Source of the DNA: Pseudoalteromonas sp. XI10
Lineage (GTDB): Bacteria; Pseudomonadota; Gammaproteobacteria; Enterobacterales; Alteromonadaceae
Reading direction: 5' to 3'
NCBI RefSeq assembly: GCF_001469895.1
Contig: NZ_LOPY01000061.1
Coordinates: 62,001 to 126,000 of the forward strand
Length of the DNA stretch: 64,000 nucleotides
Below, one piece after another: positions 17,849-26,454 of this stretch. Under the pieces are notes generated by a model. It was not told the origin of the DNA. It saw only the letters and a list, made by a program, of their open reading frames with translations, and made no database searches. A program made the translations under genes and the position numbers. Each line of letters opens with the position of its first letter. Position 1 is the stretch's first letter.

Positions 17849-19956
17849 TAAACTGAAGGCTTAGAGTAGTCGAAGCTATAGTCACTCAATACATTCCATC
17901 TTGTTCTGTATTGATTAGGGGCTTCAAGAATGAAGTCTTTCCACAGTTCCTTGGCTTCTTGATAATAAGGGATAATTTCTTTGTCATCACCGAAGTTGTA
18001 AAGTAATGAAATTAATACCGAAGTTACATACAAAGACTCACCTTCTAAAAGAAGGTAAAGGTGAGTAAAGCGAGGGTGGTTTTTAAATGAAAATAAGTAA
18101 CGCAGGCTCTTTAATAATTGTTGTAATGCATCTGCTCGATTATTAATTTCAGAGTCTAAGATTTCAGCCATAACATTACATAACTGTTCAAACTCATCGA
18201 AGTCTAGGAACTCTTCTAGATTAATATTCTGCTCTAGTGATTTGAACGGCTCTGCTTTGATAAAACTTATAACCTCATGCTTACTGACGTTCGTAGACTC
18301 AATAAAGATGTCTTCTGATAATAATGGCATACTTCCTTTTATGGCAGTACCATCACTACAGTTATAGCAATTTAAACCTGTTCCTAACTTTGACTCTAAA
18401 AAACGCTCCATTTGAACTTTACCGGTGTGCATAAAGTGATCAGTAATGACTTCACCACCAAAATTACCAGGAACGACCAACTCTCCACCCATTTTTAATG
18501 GAGCATGAATCGTTTTACCTTCTCCAGAATAGTAATAACTCCCTTTTGAATGGTGATGGTTAGGATCTTTATAACCATTATCTGCACCAAAAAGATAAAT
18601 GTTCTTAAACTCCATGCTGCCAAAAAAGCTTAACGCAGTGTTACCAACAAGCGGGTTACTAAACCCTATCGTTGTTGTTATGCGGTTATTTTTTAAATAT
18701 TCAGTAATATGAAACAACGATGTACCAGCTTCGTTCCCTTTTAAAGCTACGCCACACCAACCAAAAAGGTCCAAAACACCTGGGTACATTACATTTAAAA
18801 CAAGTAAGTTTATTTCTTGTCGAGTTTGTTCAGGCACAAATGCGACTAAAAAGTCTTCTGTTGCTTTTGTTCTTTCAAGAGCAACGTGAAAATCAGGAAC
18901 AATACCGTGATTTAGTAAAGAAGTGGTCGCTGAATTACATGCAACAACAATGACATCTTTTTGATATTTTTTTATCACCTCAATGTCTTTATCAAGAGAA
19001 GGCCCGTTCGCAACTATAAAGATAGGAAATTGATTAAAATCAGGTGATATTTTATTTTCTGGCTTTAATAAGTTAACAGGCTTGTGACTGTTTTCAACGG
19101 TATGAGCAATACTTAACAAAGCATCATCAAAAAAGCCCCACCCCATAAAAAACTGATGAAAGTTTCCTTTAAATTCAGCTATGAGTCTATTAACAGCTTC
19201 TGAGGGATAATGTTGAAAGAAAAGTGCAGAGGCAACACTAAACGCACCTATCTGGTTTGCTCTATCATGTAACGCTTCGTACATTTCACTTTCAGATACT
19301 CCAATAGCAAAATACAGAAAGCTGCCTGAGTCATCGACTTTTTGGAGAAATGACTGCCAATCAAAGGTGAATAAACTTGCGAAAAAATAGTCTTCATTTG
19401 GCTCAAAAATACTGATGTAATCAGCAATAAACTTGTCAAAAAAGTTATTTAGATAATAGCCTAAGCCAACACCAAATATAATTGCGCTAGGCACTCGCTC
19501 ATCAACAGCCTTATTTTCTCCTAAATTTTGGCTAGCATTGTTGTAAACTCGTCCTATAGATTTCATTAAATCAATATGAACAAAGTTTGTTTCATTCTTT
19601 AAAAACTCAACTCGGCTATGATCGACTTTTCCCATAATAGGATTTTTAAACATTTGCTCAATTTGGGATTTGGACTGTGCTAAAGGATCTTCACCGTAAA
19701 GTGGTACACCAGTGTCATAATCAACAAAGTTAGCAGTACCATTTTCATTAAGAAATAAATTAAACTTCTCTGAAGGTTGATGTGATAAGAATTTCGTTGC
19801 GATCTCTGGAAAATACTTTTTGAAGGCATTTATATTATTTTCAAATCTTTTATTTGCTTCTTCTGCAAAAAGTGCATCTCTTTTATCTTTTTCTGAAATG
19901 CCTTTTAGCTGCGCTTCAATTTCTTCAATTTGTTGCTGTTGAGATGGTTCAGACAT
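17848..19956 (-). CDS. maf: Motility-associated factor glycosyltransferase Maf (DUF115)
   Basis: 702-aa Maf-family protein that transfers CMP-activated nonulosonic acid onto Ser/Thr of flagellin in the cytoplasm before export. The central DUF115/MptE-like domain is at about residues 310-480 (FIVANGPSLDKDI, VPDFHVALERT, LFGADNGYKD). The N-terminal region carries a coiled coil and the family's Maf_N segment; the C-terminal ~150 residues are helical. It overlaps the fliT-like gene by 8 bp and the GNAT by 1 bp. Location in the fliD-fliS operon next to four flagellin genes and the sugar pathway supports the flagellin-glycosylation role. Confidence 0.92.
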   Translation of the reverse strand: MSEPSQQQQIEEIEAQLKGISEKDKRDALFAEEANKRFENNINAFKKYFPEIATKFLSHQPSEKFNLFLNENGTANFVDYDTGVPLYGEDPLAQSKSQIEQMFKNPIMGKVDHSRVEFLKNETNFVHIDLMKSIGRVYNNASQNLGENKAVDERVPSAIIFGVGLGYYLNNFFDKFIADYISIFEPNEDYFFASLFTFDWQSFLQKVDDSGSFLYFAIGVSESEMYEALHDRANQIGAFSVASALFFQHYPSEAVNRLIAEFKGNFHQFFMGWGFFDDALLSIAHTVENSHKPVNLLKPENKISPDFNQFPIFIVANGPSLDKDIEVIKKYQKDVIVVACNSATTSLLNHGIVPDFHVALERTKATEDFLVAFVPEQTRQEINLLVLNVMYPGVLDLFGWCGVALKGNEAGTSLFHITEYLKNNRITTTIGFSNPLVGNTALSFFGSMEFKNIYLFGADNGYKDPNHHHSKGSYYYSGEGKTIHAPLKMGGELVVPGNFGGEVITDHFMHTGKVQMERFLESKLGTGLNCYNCSDGTAIKGSMPLLSEDIFIESTNVSKHEVISFIKAEPFKSLEQNINLEEFLDFDEFEQLCNVMAEILDSEINNRADALQQLLKSLRYLFSFKNHPRFTHLYLLLEGESLYVTSVLISLLYNFGDDKEIIPYYQEAKELWKDFILEAPNQYRTRWNVLSDYSFDYSKPSV

Positions 19957-20224
19957 TTTGGTACTTCTTCAAGTTTTTCTGATTTTTTTGGAACTGAGCT
20001 AACTGCTTAACAGTTGATTTTTTTTTAGCAATAACTTGCTCGATTAGTGCTTTATGTTGCTCTACTACATTTAAAATATCTTCATCACTTTTGAAGTGCT
20101 CTCTATCTATAGAGTTAGAAAATAAAGTTTTTATCTCTTCATCTATCTTAAGTGATTTTTCAACCTCGTTTGATTCAATTGCAGAAGCAAAATCAGAGAA
20201 CAACTTTTCAAAATCAGCCGACAT
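19949..20224 (-). CDS. FliT-like small flagellar protein
   Basis: About 91-aa, all-helical, lysine- and glutamate-rich protein between fliS and maf, in the position where many gammaproteobacteria place the FliD export chaperone FliT. No diagnostic motif is visible, so FliT is inferred from size, composition and context. ATG 20224 (MSADF) overlaps the fliS stop by 11 bp; in-frame ATGs at 20230 and 20239 are alternatives. The end overlaps maf by 8 bp. Confidence 0.6.
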   Translation of the reverse strand: MSADFEKLFSDFASAIESNEVEKSLKIDEEIKTLFSNSIDREHFKSDEDILNVVEQHKALIEQVIAKKKSTVKQLAQFQKNQKNLKKYQNV

Positions 20225-20642
20225 TGGCATCAACACCATTTTCGTTTAATGTTTGTTCTCTTATATCATGTGGGATTGCGTCCCAAGCTGACTTGATCTC
20301 TTTTAGCAAGTTAGAAACTTCTATCACTATTTCAGGATCATTTTTAATACTTGCATCTAGTAAACGGTCAATCATATAAGAATACAATGCATAAAGATTT
20401 TCAGTGACTTCACCGCCAACTTCAAAATCTAAACACCCTCTTAATGCCTCTAAAATAGCTGACGCTTTTGATAAATGCTCACTTTTAGCTTCAAGGTGCT
20501 TTTTTTCAATAGCCACTTTCGCAAGCACCATTTTTTCAATGGCACCAGCCATTAACATTTGAATGATTTCGTAACGGTCAGCACCAGCTACTCGGGTTTT
20601 AAGAGCCTCTTTTTGATAATTCTTAACTTTAGCGTTGTACAT
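20214..20642 (-). CDS. fliS: Flagellin export chaperone FliS
   Basis: 142-aa four-helix chaperone that binds the C-terminal helices of flagellin and prevents premature polymerisation. It has the family opening MYNAKVKNYQKEAL and ADRYEIIQMLMAGAIEKM, plus LRGCLDFEVGGEVTENLYALY with the typical GGEVxxNLxxLY. It follows fliD by 26 bp and precedes the fliT-like gene with an overlap. Confidence 0.95.
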   Translation of the reverse strand: MYNAKVKNYQKEALKTRVAGADRYEIIQMLMAGAIEKMVLAKVAIEKKHLEAKSEHLSKASAILEALRGCLDFEVGGEVTENLYALYSYMIDRLLDASIKNDPEIVIEVSNLLKEIKSAWDAIPHDIREQTLNENGVDANVG

Positions 20643-20668
20643 ACTTTCTACCTTTTTATCGCTGAAAA

Positions 20669-22075
20669 TTAACTGCTAGACTTAGTGAAACCAGGTAAAC
20701 TAGCAAGTTGCGAACTCAGATAAGTTTGCGTTGATTGCATTTGCGCAAGCAAAACATCTAACCCTGAATATTGCTGCCTTAATCGAGTTTCGAGCTCTTC
20801 CATTCTATATTGGTGATTTAAAACATCATCTTCTAGCTCATCTAATTGGCCATTCAAGCTTTCTTCACGCTGCTTTATGATACCATCAGAGTCTACGTAA
20901 TTATTAAGTAAGGCCTCGAACTGTTTAGCAACGCCGTTTTCACCTGCAAAAGCTTTGCCAATGTTGTCAAAGTTATCATCCATCGCTTCATTTAAACTAC
21001 GAACTAAGCTCGACTTTTCAAGGTAACCTTCTTTATCAACACCTAAACCTATATCAAAAATACTGGTAAATGGGCCTGCATCAGACAAATTAGTTGAGAG
21101 TGTATTTACTAATTGTGAACTTAAAGACCTGATTGTAGCATCGCTATTTAAAGGTTTACCTACTCTTGATTGAAAACCTAGTTGGCCTACTACATTGTTG
21201 TAATTTGCAATTAACTCATCAACCAGTGTAGTTATACTCTCCCTGTCATACTCGACAGACAATTTGGCAGTTTCACCGTCAACACTTTGGCGTTTAGCCG
21301 TAATTGTCATATCTTGAACAGCATCTTTGAATGTGTTGGTGTCATTGGTGATAGTGATACCATCAACCTTTATTGTCGCGTCTTTGGCTTCATTACCAGA
21401 AGCGATAGCTATCCCGCCAGCACTAACACCATCGTTTGCTAAAGTAGAAACATTATCTAGCTCAGCATTGTCGTTAGTAATAACTAGATCATTACCAGTG
21501 CCTGTTACATTCGAAGTAAAAACAAGCTTAGACTCTGTGCCTGTATTAATAATATTAGCAGTAACACCAAAGTTAAGATCAGAATCGTTAATAGCATCAC
21601 GTAAGTCAGCAAGAGTTGCACCAGCATCAAGTGTTATATCAAAGCTCTTATCACCAGCAGCAAAAGATAAAGTACCGCCAGAAGCTGTGACAACATCATC
21701 TGTTGAGGTAAATAGACCATCATTGGAAGTTGCGCGACTACCCTGTGCAAGCTCAACAACTTCTATGTTGAAGTCCCCTGGGGTAATATCTGAAGTTGGA
21801 GTTACCGAGATTAAATCACCATCATCACTAGTAGGCTGCTTGATGTTAGCAATTCGTTTATCAAAGTTATCAGGGTCAGCAAGCTTCTCGACTGTATCTT
21901 GCAGTTTCGATAACGCTGATTTCACTTCACCTAAAGCCGATAACTCAACCTGAAGCGATTCTTCTTTTTTAACAAAAGCATTCATTTTTGGAGTATTTTC
22001 AGCTGATAGTGTCGCACTGATGATGCTTTCTAGATCAAGACCAGAGCCTACTCCTGCAGATGTAATTGATGCCAT
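20669..22075 (-). CDS. fliD: Flagellar filament cap FliD
   Basis: 468-aa cap protein (HAP2) at the filament tip, which promotes flagellin folding and insertion. The FliD N-terminal domain opens with ITSAGVGSGLDLESIIS. Flagellin-hook IN motifs and a variable middle follow, then the C-terminal FliD domain with SLNGQLDELEDDV and a terminal coiled coil (LETRLRQQYSGLDVLLAQMQS). Strong codon bias leaves a 208-codon open frame on the other strand (21327-21953), which is a shadow. It lies 23 bp after flaG. Confidence 0.95.
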   Translation of the reverse strand: MASITSAGVGSGLDLESIISATLSAENTPKMNAFVKKEESLQVELSALGEVKSALSKLQDTVEKLADPDNFDKRIANIKQPTSDDGDLISVTPTSDITPGDFNIEVVELAQGSRATSNDGLFTSTDDVVTASGGTLSFAAGDKSFDITLDAGATLADLRDAINDSDLNFGVTANIINTGTESKLVFTSNVTGTGNDLVITNDNAELDNVSTLANDGVSAGGIAIASGNEAKDATIKVDGITITNDTNTFKDAVQDMTITAKRQSVDGETAKLSVEYDRESITTLVDELIANYNNVVGQLGFQSRVGKPLNSDATIRSLSSQLVNTLSTNLSDAGPFTSIFDIGLGVDKEGYLEKSSLVRSLNEAMDDNFDNIGKAFAGENGVAKQFEALLNNYVDSDGIIKQREESLNGQLDELEDDVLNHQYRMEELETRLRQQYSGLDVLLAQMQSTQTYLSSQLASLPGFTKSSS

Positions 22076-22098
22076 TATAATACTCCTAAATGCTAACT

Positions 22099-22521
22099 TT
22101 ATGCGGTTCTATCGAACAACAAACCTCTATTGCTTAATTTATCGGCAAACTCTTCTAAAGCTTTAGCCACTTCGCGAAACTCTTCGGTTGGAATTTCTCG
22201 AATTACCTCATCATTTTCTTTATCAAGAACTTTGATAATAGGCGGTTCCCCCATCTCATCAAATTCAAAAATTAAATTTGTTGATGTGACTGGGATATAG
22301 CTATTAAGCTTTTCTAAGTTTTGTTTTACTTCAGCAATTAGATCGTTTTTATCTCTCTGCTCATTTTGTTTAGAAACTTGCTCAATATCCACAGGCTCTC
22401 TACCAGCAATTTCTGTGCCTTTACTTGCTTTAATATCATCAATTTCAGCTTTTAAATTTGCAGAATTTCCACTAGTAGTAAGGTTATCATTAGACCTTTG
22501 CGTTGAATTAAGATCTATCAT
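22099..22521 (-). CDS. flaG: FlaG family protein
   Basis: 140-aa FlaG protein, in relatives a modulator of filament length. The N-terminal half is polar and variable. The C-terminal FlaG domain is clear: TNLIFEFDEMGEPPIIKVLDK followed by EVIREIPTEEF, the conserved core. It is the first gene of flaG-fliD-fliS-fliT-maf-GNAT, downstream of the third flagellin; a perfect 12-bp inverted repeat lies just upstream. Confidence 0.92.
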   Translation of the reverse strand: MIDLNSTQRSNDNLTTSGNSANLKAEIDDIKASKGTEIAGREPVDIEQVSKQNEQRDKNDLIAEVKQNLEKLNSYIPVTSTNLIFEFDEMGEPPIIKVLDKENDEVIREIPTEEFREVAKALEEFADKLSNRGLLFDRTA

Positions 22522-22552
22522 AGTAATACCTCTTAATATCTTACTTATTAAG

Positions 22553-22600
22553 TATAAGCCACTTCAGAGTAAATTTCCTAGCAACCCAAAGTGGCTTATA
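22553..22600. repeat. Perfect 12-bp inverted repeat between flagellin and flaG
   Basis: Arms TATAAGCCACTT (22553-22564) and AAGTGGCTTATA (22589-22600) are separated by 24 bp. It lies between the flagellin stop (22610) and the flaG start (22521). No U-run follows in the - strand direction, so it is either an mRNA 3'-end stabiliser or attenuator, or a protein-binding dyad upstream of flaG. Confidence 0.7.
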
Positions 22601-22609
22601 AAACAAATA

Positions 22610-23575
22610 TTAGCCTAGTAGTGAAAGCGCTACTTGAGGACGTTGATTTGCTTGGCTAAGAATTGAGCTACTTGCTTGTTGCAAGATTTGCATCTTAGTT
22701 AAATTAGCTGTTTCAGTTGCGAAATCTGTATCTTGTATACGCGAACGTGCAGCAGATAAGTTTTCAGCAATATTTGATTGGTTACGAATAGTAGATTGGA
22801 AACGGTTTTGAACCGCACCAAGCTCCGCACGCTTTTTATCAACTACTGCAATAAGTGAATCCATACCAGCTAAAGTCACTTGTGCGTTTACTTGGCTTGA
22901 TACACTTATTGCTGTCGCGATGTATGCTGCAGCAAATGTATCTGTCGTTAATGCTGCACCACCAATATCTGACGCACCTTCAGCTAGGCCAGATAAACGG
23001 TCACCAGTTACTGCACTTGCAATACCCGCAATACCAGAAAGAGTGAAGCCAGCATTCGCAGAAAGAGAACCAGTTGCAGAACCACCAACGTTTTGCATAC
23101 TAAAGCCGATTGTTTGAACTGCATCAGCACCGACTTGGAAATTAGCATCAAAAGAACCGTCAAGAAGGTTTTGACCACCGAAAGTAGTATCTTCGGCGAC
23201 ACGATTCACTTCAGACATTAATGAACGAATCTCTTCTTGAAGGGCTAAACGGTCTTCATCAGTATTCGAACCATTAGATGCTTGTTGAGCAAGAGTTCTC
23301 ACTCGTTGGAACATCGAAGTAACTTCGTCAAGTGCACCTTCTGCAGTTTGTGCTAAAGAGATACCGTCATTCGCATTTCGGTTACCTTGATTTAAACCAT
23401 TAACTTGACCAGTTAAACGGTTAGAAATTTGCATACCTGCCGCATCGTCTTTTGCGCTGTTAATGCGTAAACCTGACGAAAGGCGCTGAAATGAAGTGTC
23501 TAAAGAGTTGCCAGATTTCATTAGCTGGCGCTGTGCGTTCAAAGAACTCACATTAGTATTTACATAGATAGCCAT
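22610..23575 (-). CDS. Flagellin (third of tandem set)
   Basis: 321-aa filament protein with standard D0/D1 ends (MAIYVNTNVSSLNAQRQL, C-terminal ANQRPQVALSLLG) and a short central domain. It is very similar to the 25142-26107 flagellin, including nearly the whole middle (IGFSMQNVGGSATGS, TDTFAAAYIATAISVSSQ), but carries K/M/N changes at the SAKDDAAGMQISN segment. It has its own sigma28 promoter and GGAGG ribosome site. Likely substrate of the Maf system; the Ser/Thr-rich central region would carry the glycans. Confidence 0.95.
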   Translation of the reverse strand: MAIYVNTNVSSLNAQRQLMKSGNSLDTSFQRLSSGLRINSAKDDAAGMQISNRLTGQVNGLNQGNRNANDGISLAQTAEGALDEVTSMFQRVRTLAQQASNGSNTDEDRLALQEEIRSLMSEVNRVAEDTTFGGQNLLDGSFDANFQVGADAVQTIGFSMQNVGGSATGSLSANAGFTLSGIAGIASAVTGDRLSGLAEGASDIGGAALTTDTFAAAYIATAISVSSQVNAQVTLAGMDSLIAVVDKKRAELGAVQNRFQSTIRNQSNIAENLSAARSRIQDTDFATETANLTKMQILQQASSSILSQANQRPQVALSLLG

Positions 23576-23674
23576 AATAGCCTCCGCTTTATCATTTTAT
23601 AGCTAAACAGCGGGATACCCCTACCCTGCTATTTAACCGACTTAGAGTCCTAGATTTATAGTTCTCTAAATCAG

Positions 23675-23701
23675 TTATCGTCTGATAAAGCGAAAGCTTT
23701 A
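23675..23701 (-). promoter_or_regulatory. Sigma28 (FliA) promoter of third flagellin
   Basis: Read on the - strand: TAAAGCTT (23694-23701), 11-bp spacer, GACGATAA (23675-23682). This matches TAAAGTTT-N11-GCCGATAA with one mismatch in each box. The leader would be about 95 nt. Confidence 0.8.
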
Positions 23702-23737
23702 GCTTTATTTGTAAATTTTTTAACTAATTTTTAAATT

Positions 23738-24709
23738 TTATCCTTGTAATAAGCTTAGAGCCGCTTGAGGTCGTTGATTTGCTTGACCTAAAATTGTTTG
23801 GCTTGCTTGTTGTAAAATTTGGTTCTTAGTTAATGCAGCCGTTTCTGCAGCGAAATCAGCATCTTTAATTCGTGATTTTGCAGCTGATAAGTTTTCCGAG
23901 ATGTTCGCCTGGTTTCGAATCGTAGATTGAAAACGGTTTTGCACAGCACCTAACTCTGCACGCTTTTTATCTACAACAGCGATTAGCGCGTCCATTCCAG
24001 CAAAAACCAATTGAGCATTTACTTGAGTTGAAACAGAAACTGAAGAGGCTCTAAAAACAGCGTCAAAGCTATCAGTCGCTAATGCTGCACCACCAATATC
24101 TGATGCACCTTCAGCTAAAGCTGAAAGTTGCTGCCCTCCAACGGCACTTGCAATACCTGCAATACCTGAAAGAGTGAAGCCTCCATCAGCTGATAAACTA
24201 TTTATTGCAGCAGTTCCACCTACACTTTGCATACTAAAGCCAATGGTTTGAACTGCATCCGCACCAATTTGGAAACTAGCTGAATAACTACCATCTAATA
24301 AGTTTTGACCACCAAATGTTGTATCTGTAGCTATGCGATTTACTTCATCTGATAATTGACGGATCTCTTCTTGGATTGCTAAGCGGTCTTCATCAGTATT
24401 CGAGCCGTTTGCAGCCTGTTGAGATAGTGTTCTAATACGTTGGAATGTTGATGTAATTTCATCCATCGCACCTTCAGCAGTTTGCGCAAGTGAAATACCA
24501 TCATTAGCATTTCGATTTCCCTGATTAAGACCTAGAATTTGCGATTGTAAACGGTCAGATATTTGTAAACCGGCAGCATCATCAGCTGCACTATTAATAC
24601 GTAGACCTGATGATAAACGTTTAAATGAATTATCTAGATCTGTACCTGTTCTATCCAACTGTCTTTGTGCATTTAATGCACTAACATTAGTATTTACATA
24701 TAAAGCCAT
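23738..24709 (-). CDS. Flagellin (second of tandem set)
   Basis: 323-aa flagellin, the most distinct of the three. The N-terminus is MALYVNTNVSALNAQRQLDRTG, the central part differs (SVGGTAAINSLSADGG, SFDAVFRASSVSVSTQ) and the C-terminus ends ALSLLQG. D0/D1 regions are conserved, so it should co-assemble. It lies between a clear upstream terminator and the next flagellin. No canonical sigma28 or sigma54 promoter was found ahead of it, but a nested inverted repeat lies in its leader. Confidence 0.95.
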   Translation of the reverse strand: MALYVNTNVSALNAQRQLDRTGTDLDNSFKRLSSGLRINSAADDAAGLQISDRLQSQILGLNQGNRNANDGISLAQTAEGAMDEITSTFQRIRTLSQQAANGSNTDEDRLAIQEEIRQLSDEVNRIATDTTFGGQNLLDGSYSASFQIGADAVQTIGFSMQSVGGTAAINSLSADGGFTLSGIAGIASAVGGQQLSALAEGASDIGGAALATDSFDAVFRASSVSVSTQVNAQLVFAGMDALIAVVDKKRAELGAVQNRFQSTIRNQANISENLSAAKSRIKDADFAAETAALTKNQILQQASQTILGQANQRPQAALSLLQG

Positions 24710-24728
24710 AATAAACTCTCTTCTTATC

Positions 24729-24766
24729 TGTCAAAGTAAAGTCACTTTTAAAAAGTGAATTTGACA
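24729..24766 (-). promoter_or_regulatory. Nested hairpin in the flagellin 2 leader
   Basis: Outer arms TGTCAAA/TTTGACA enclose inner arms TCACTTTT/AAAAGTGA with a 1-nt loop and a 6-nt bulge. It starts 20 bp upstream of the ATG, close to the ribosome site, so it could affect translation or mRNA stability of this flagellin only; the other two lack it. Confidence 0.5.
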
Positions 24767-24896
24767 AAGTGACCCTTATAGCGGCAAATCTAAGTCGCCT
24801 GGGGCAAAATACTGCCACTTTGCTTATTAGTTAATTAACTTGAAGTAAACAGAGCAATTAATAGGCCAACAATTAATTTAGTTTAAAAAAGGAATG

Positions 24897-24921
24897 AAAA
24901 AAGGCTCCATGTAGGAGCCTT
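24897..24921 (-). terminator. Rho-independent terminator after flagellin 1
   Basis: On the - strand AAGGCTCC-TACAT-GGAGCCTT is followed by a run of T. Strong stem and U tract; it separates the transcript of flagellin 1 from that of flagellin 2. Confidence 0.85.
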
Positions 24922-25054
24922 AAGAGAGATAAGTTTAAGAGTGGGTTTAATAACACAAATTATGGCATAATCTGTGCTTTATATTTTATGTTCTTACAAA
25001 TGTTAGAACACTACTGTCAGGATTTTGAGCGCCTCCGCTTTATAATCCTATCTT

Positions 25055-25098
25055 AGCGCCTTTGTTAATACCCCATTAGACAAAGGCGCTTTTCTTTT
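25055..25098 (+). repeat. 10-bp inverted repeat with + strand T-tail
   Basis: AGCGCCTTTG (25055-25064) pairs with CAAAGGCGCT (25081-25090), followed by TTTTCTTTT on the + strand. No + strand gene precedes it. On the - strand it lies about 45 bp after the flagellin 1 stop, where it could act as a 3'-end hairpin without a U tract. Confidence 0.55.
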
Positions 25099-25141
25099 AA
25101 GTCAAAGTTTTGACTTCACCTTAACTTAAATCCCTCAACTA

Positions 25142-26107
25142 TTAACCTAGTAGGCTTAACGCCGCTTGAGGTCGTTGGTTAGCTTGACTCAAGATTGTTT
25201 GGCTAGCTTGTTGTAAGATTTGCATCTTAGTTAAGTTAGCTGTTTCTTGAGCAAAGTCAGTGTCTTTGATACGTGACTTAGCTGCACTTAAGTTTTCAGA
25301 GATATTCGATTGGTTACGAATAGTAGATTGGAAACGGTTTTGTACCGCACCAAGCTCAGCACGTTTTTTATCAACTACTGCGATAAGCGCGTCCATACCT
25401 GCTAAAGTCACTTGCGCATTTACTTGGCTTGATACACTTATAGCTGTTGCAATATAAGCAGCAGCAAATGTATCTGTTGCTAATGCTGCACCACCAATAT
25501 CTGATGCACCTTCAGCTAGTCCAGATAAACGGTCGCCAGTTACTGCACTTGCGATACCCGCAATGCCTGAAAGAGTAAAACCACCATTTGCAGACATAGA
25601 ACCCGTAGCTGAACCGCCTACATTTTGCATACTGAAACCAATTGTTTGTACAGCATCTGCACCCACTTGGAACTCTGCATCGTATGAACCGTCAAGTAGA
25701 TTTTGACCACCAAAAGTTGTATCTTCAGCAACACGATTCACCTCAGACATCAGTGAACGAATCTCTTCTTGAATCGCTAAGCGGTCTTCATCGGTATTTG
25801 AACCATTTGCTGCTTGTTGAGAAAGCGTACGTACACGTTGGAACATTGCTGTTACTTCGTCTAGCGCACCTTCAGCTGTTTGCGCTAAAGAGATACCGTC
25901 GTTCGCATTACGGTTACCTTGGTTAAGACCGTTAATTTGCGATGTTAAACGGTCAGAAATTTGTAGACCAGCCGCATCGTCAGCTGCGCTGTTGATACGA
26001 AGACCTGATGATAAACGCTTGAATGATGTATCAAGTGAGTTGCCAGAATTCATTAATTGTCTTTGAGCGTTTAATGAACTAACATTTGTATTTACATAAA
26101 GTGCCAT
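25142..26107 (-). CDS. Flagellin (first of tandem set)
   Basis: 321-aa flagellin, the consensus member of the set (MALYVNTNVSSLNAQRQL, SAADDAAGLQISDRL, C-terminal ANQRPQAALSLLG). It has the best sigma28 promoter of the three and a downstream terminator, so it is likely the major filament subunit. Near-identity of its centre with the third flagellin suggests recent duplication or gene conversion. Confidence 0.95.
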   Translation of the reverse strand: MALYVNTNVSSLNAQRQLMNSGNSLDTSFKRLSSGLRINSAADDAAGLQISDRLTSQINGLNQGNRNANDGISLAQTAEGALDEVTAMFQRVRTLSQQAANGSNTDEDRLAIQEEIRSLMSEVNRVAEDTTFGGQNLLDGSYDAEFQVGADAVQTIGFSMQNVGGSATGSMSANGGFTLSGIAGIASAVTGDRLSGLAEGASDIGGAALATDTFAAAYIATAISVSSQVNAQVTLAGMDALIAVVDKKRAELGAVQNRFQSTIRNQSNISENLSAAKSRIKDTDFAQETANLTKMQILQQASQTILSQANQRPQAALSLLG

Positions 26108-26199
26108 GATATTTCTCCCGAAGTAAACTTATCATTTACTCTCAAACTTACTCTAATTAAGCGGTAACTGTCATTTGTTACTCTGCTTGGTTAATTAAG

Positions 26200-26226
26200 T
26201 TATCGGTCCGCTCAAAAAATCCTTTA
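26200..26226 (-). promoter_or_regulatory. Sigma28 (FliA) promoter of flagellin 1
   Basis: Read on the - strand: TAAAGGAT (26219-26226), 11-bp spacer, ACCGATAA (26200-26207). The -10 box has one mismatch to GCCGATAA. It implies a leader of about 85-90 nt ahead of the ATG. Confidence 0.85.
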
Positions 26227-26412
26227 GTGAATTTTTAAACAATTTTTAAATTTTCACTTAACATGCTATTTTTAAAAGAAAAATAATTTAAAATTTTAGC
26301 TAAACATGGCTTCTGGTTACCTTTAAAGCCGCTATCACGATGTGTTAACGAGGGTAAAAACACAATAAAGAGTGAGCTAAAAGCGCTTTTAAAGTAGGAA
26401 ACTTAAGGCAGA

Positions 26413-26453
26413 TTTTATAGGTTAAGCTCTTAAAATGAGCTTAACCTATAAAA
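26413..26453. repeat. 17-bp inverted repeat after flgL
   Basis: Arms 26413-26429 and 26437-26453 are perfectly complementary (core ATAGGTTAAGCTC) around a 7-nt loop, directly after the flgL stop at 26455. It is a likely transcript 3'-end structure of the flgJKL operon, although the U tract on the - strand is weak. Confidence 0.7.
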
Positions 26454-26454
26454 A

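Larger units (their letters stand above)
24710..25141. other. Gene-free stretch between flagellins 1 and 2
   Basis: 432 bp without a credible gene. It holds a nested hairpin in the leader of flagellin 2 (24729-24766), a - strand terminator (24897-24921), a 10-bp inverted repeat with T-tail on the + strand (25055-25098), and an orphan copy of the flagellin ribosome-site leader (GCGGAGGC on the - strand near 25030-25043). A TGGCAG...TTGCC element near 24803-24817 resembles sigma54 but has a 9-bp instead of a 10-bp core spacing. Confidence 0.6.
26108..26454. other. Gene-free stretch upstream of flagellin 1
   Basis: 347 bp of AT-rich DNA between flgL and flagellin 1. It holds the sigma28 promoter (26200-26226) and the long flgL-distal inverted repeat (26413-26453). 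Nothing else recognisable was seen. Confidence 0.7.

Noticed and set aside
21327..21953. 208-codon open frame antisense to fliD
   Set aside because: Fully inside fliD with a Ser/Ala/Val-rich, repetitive translation; a codon-bias shadow, with no ribosome site.
22553..22600. Terminator after the third flagellin
   Set aside because: Stem is perfect but the loop is 24 nt and no U run follows; listed as a repeat only.
24803..24817. Sigma54-like element TGGCAG...TTGCC ahead of flagellin 2
   Set aside because: Core spacing is 9 bp instead of 10, which sigma54 tolerates poorly; not listed as a promoter.
25055..25098. + strand terminator
   Set aside because: T-tail is right, but there is no + strand gene upstream for it to end.
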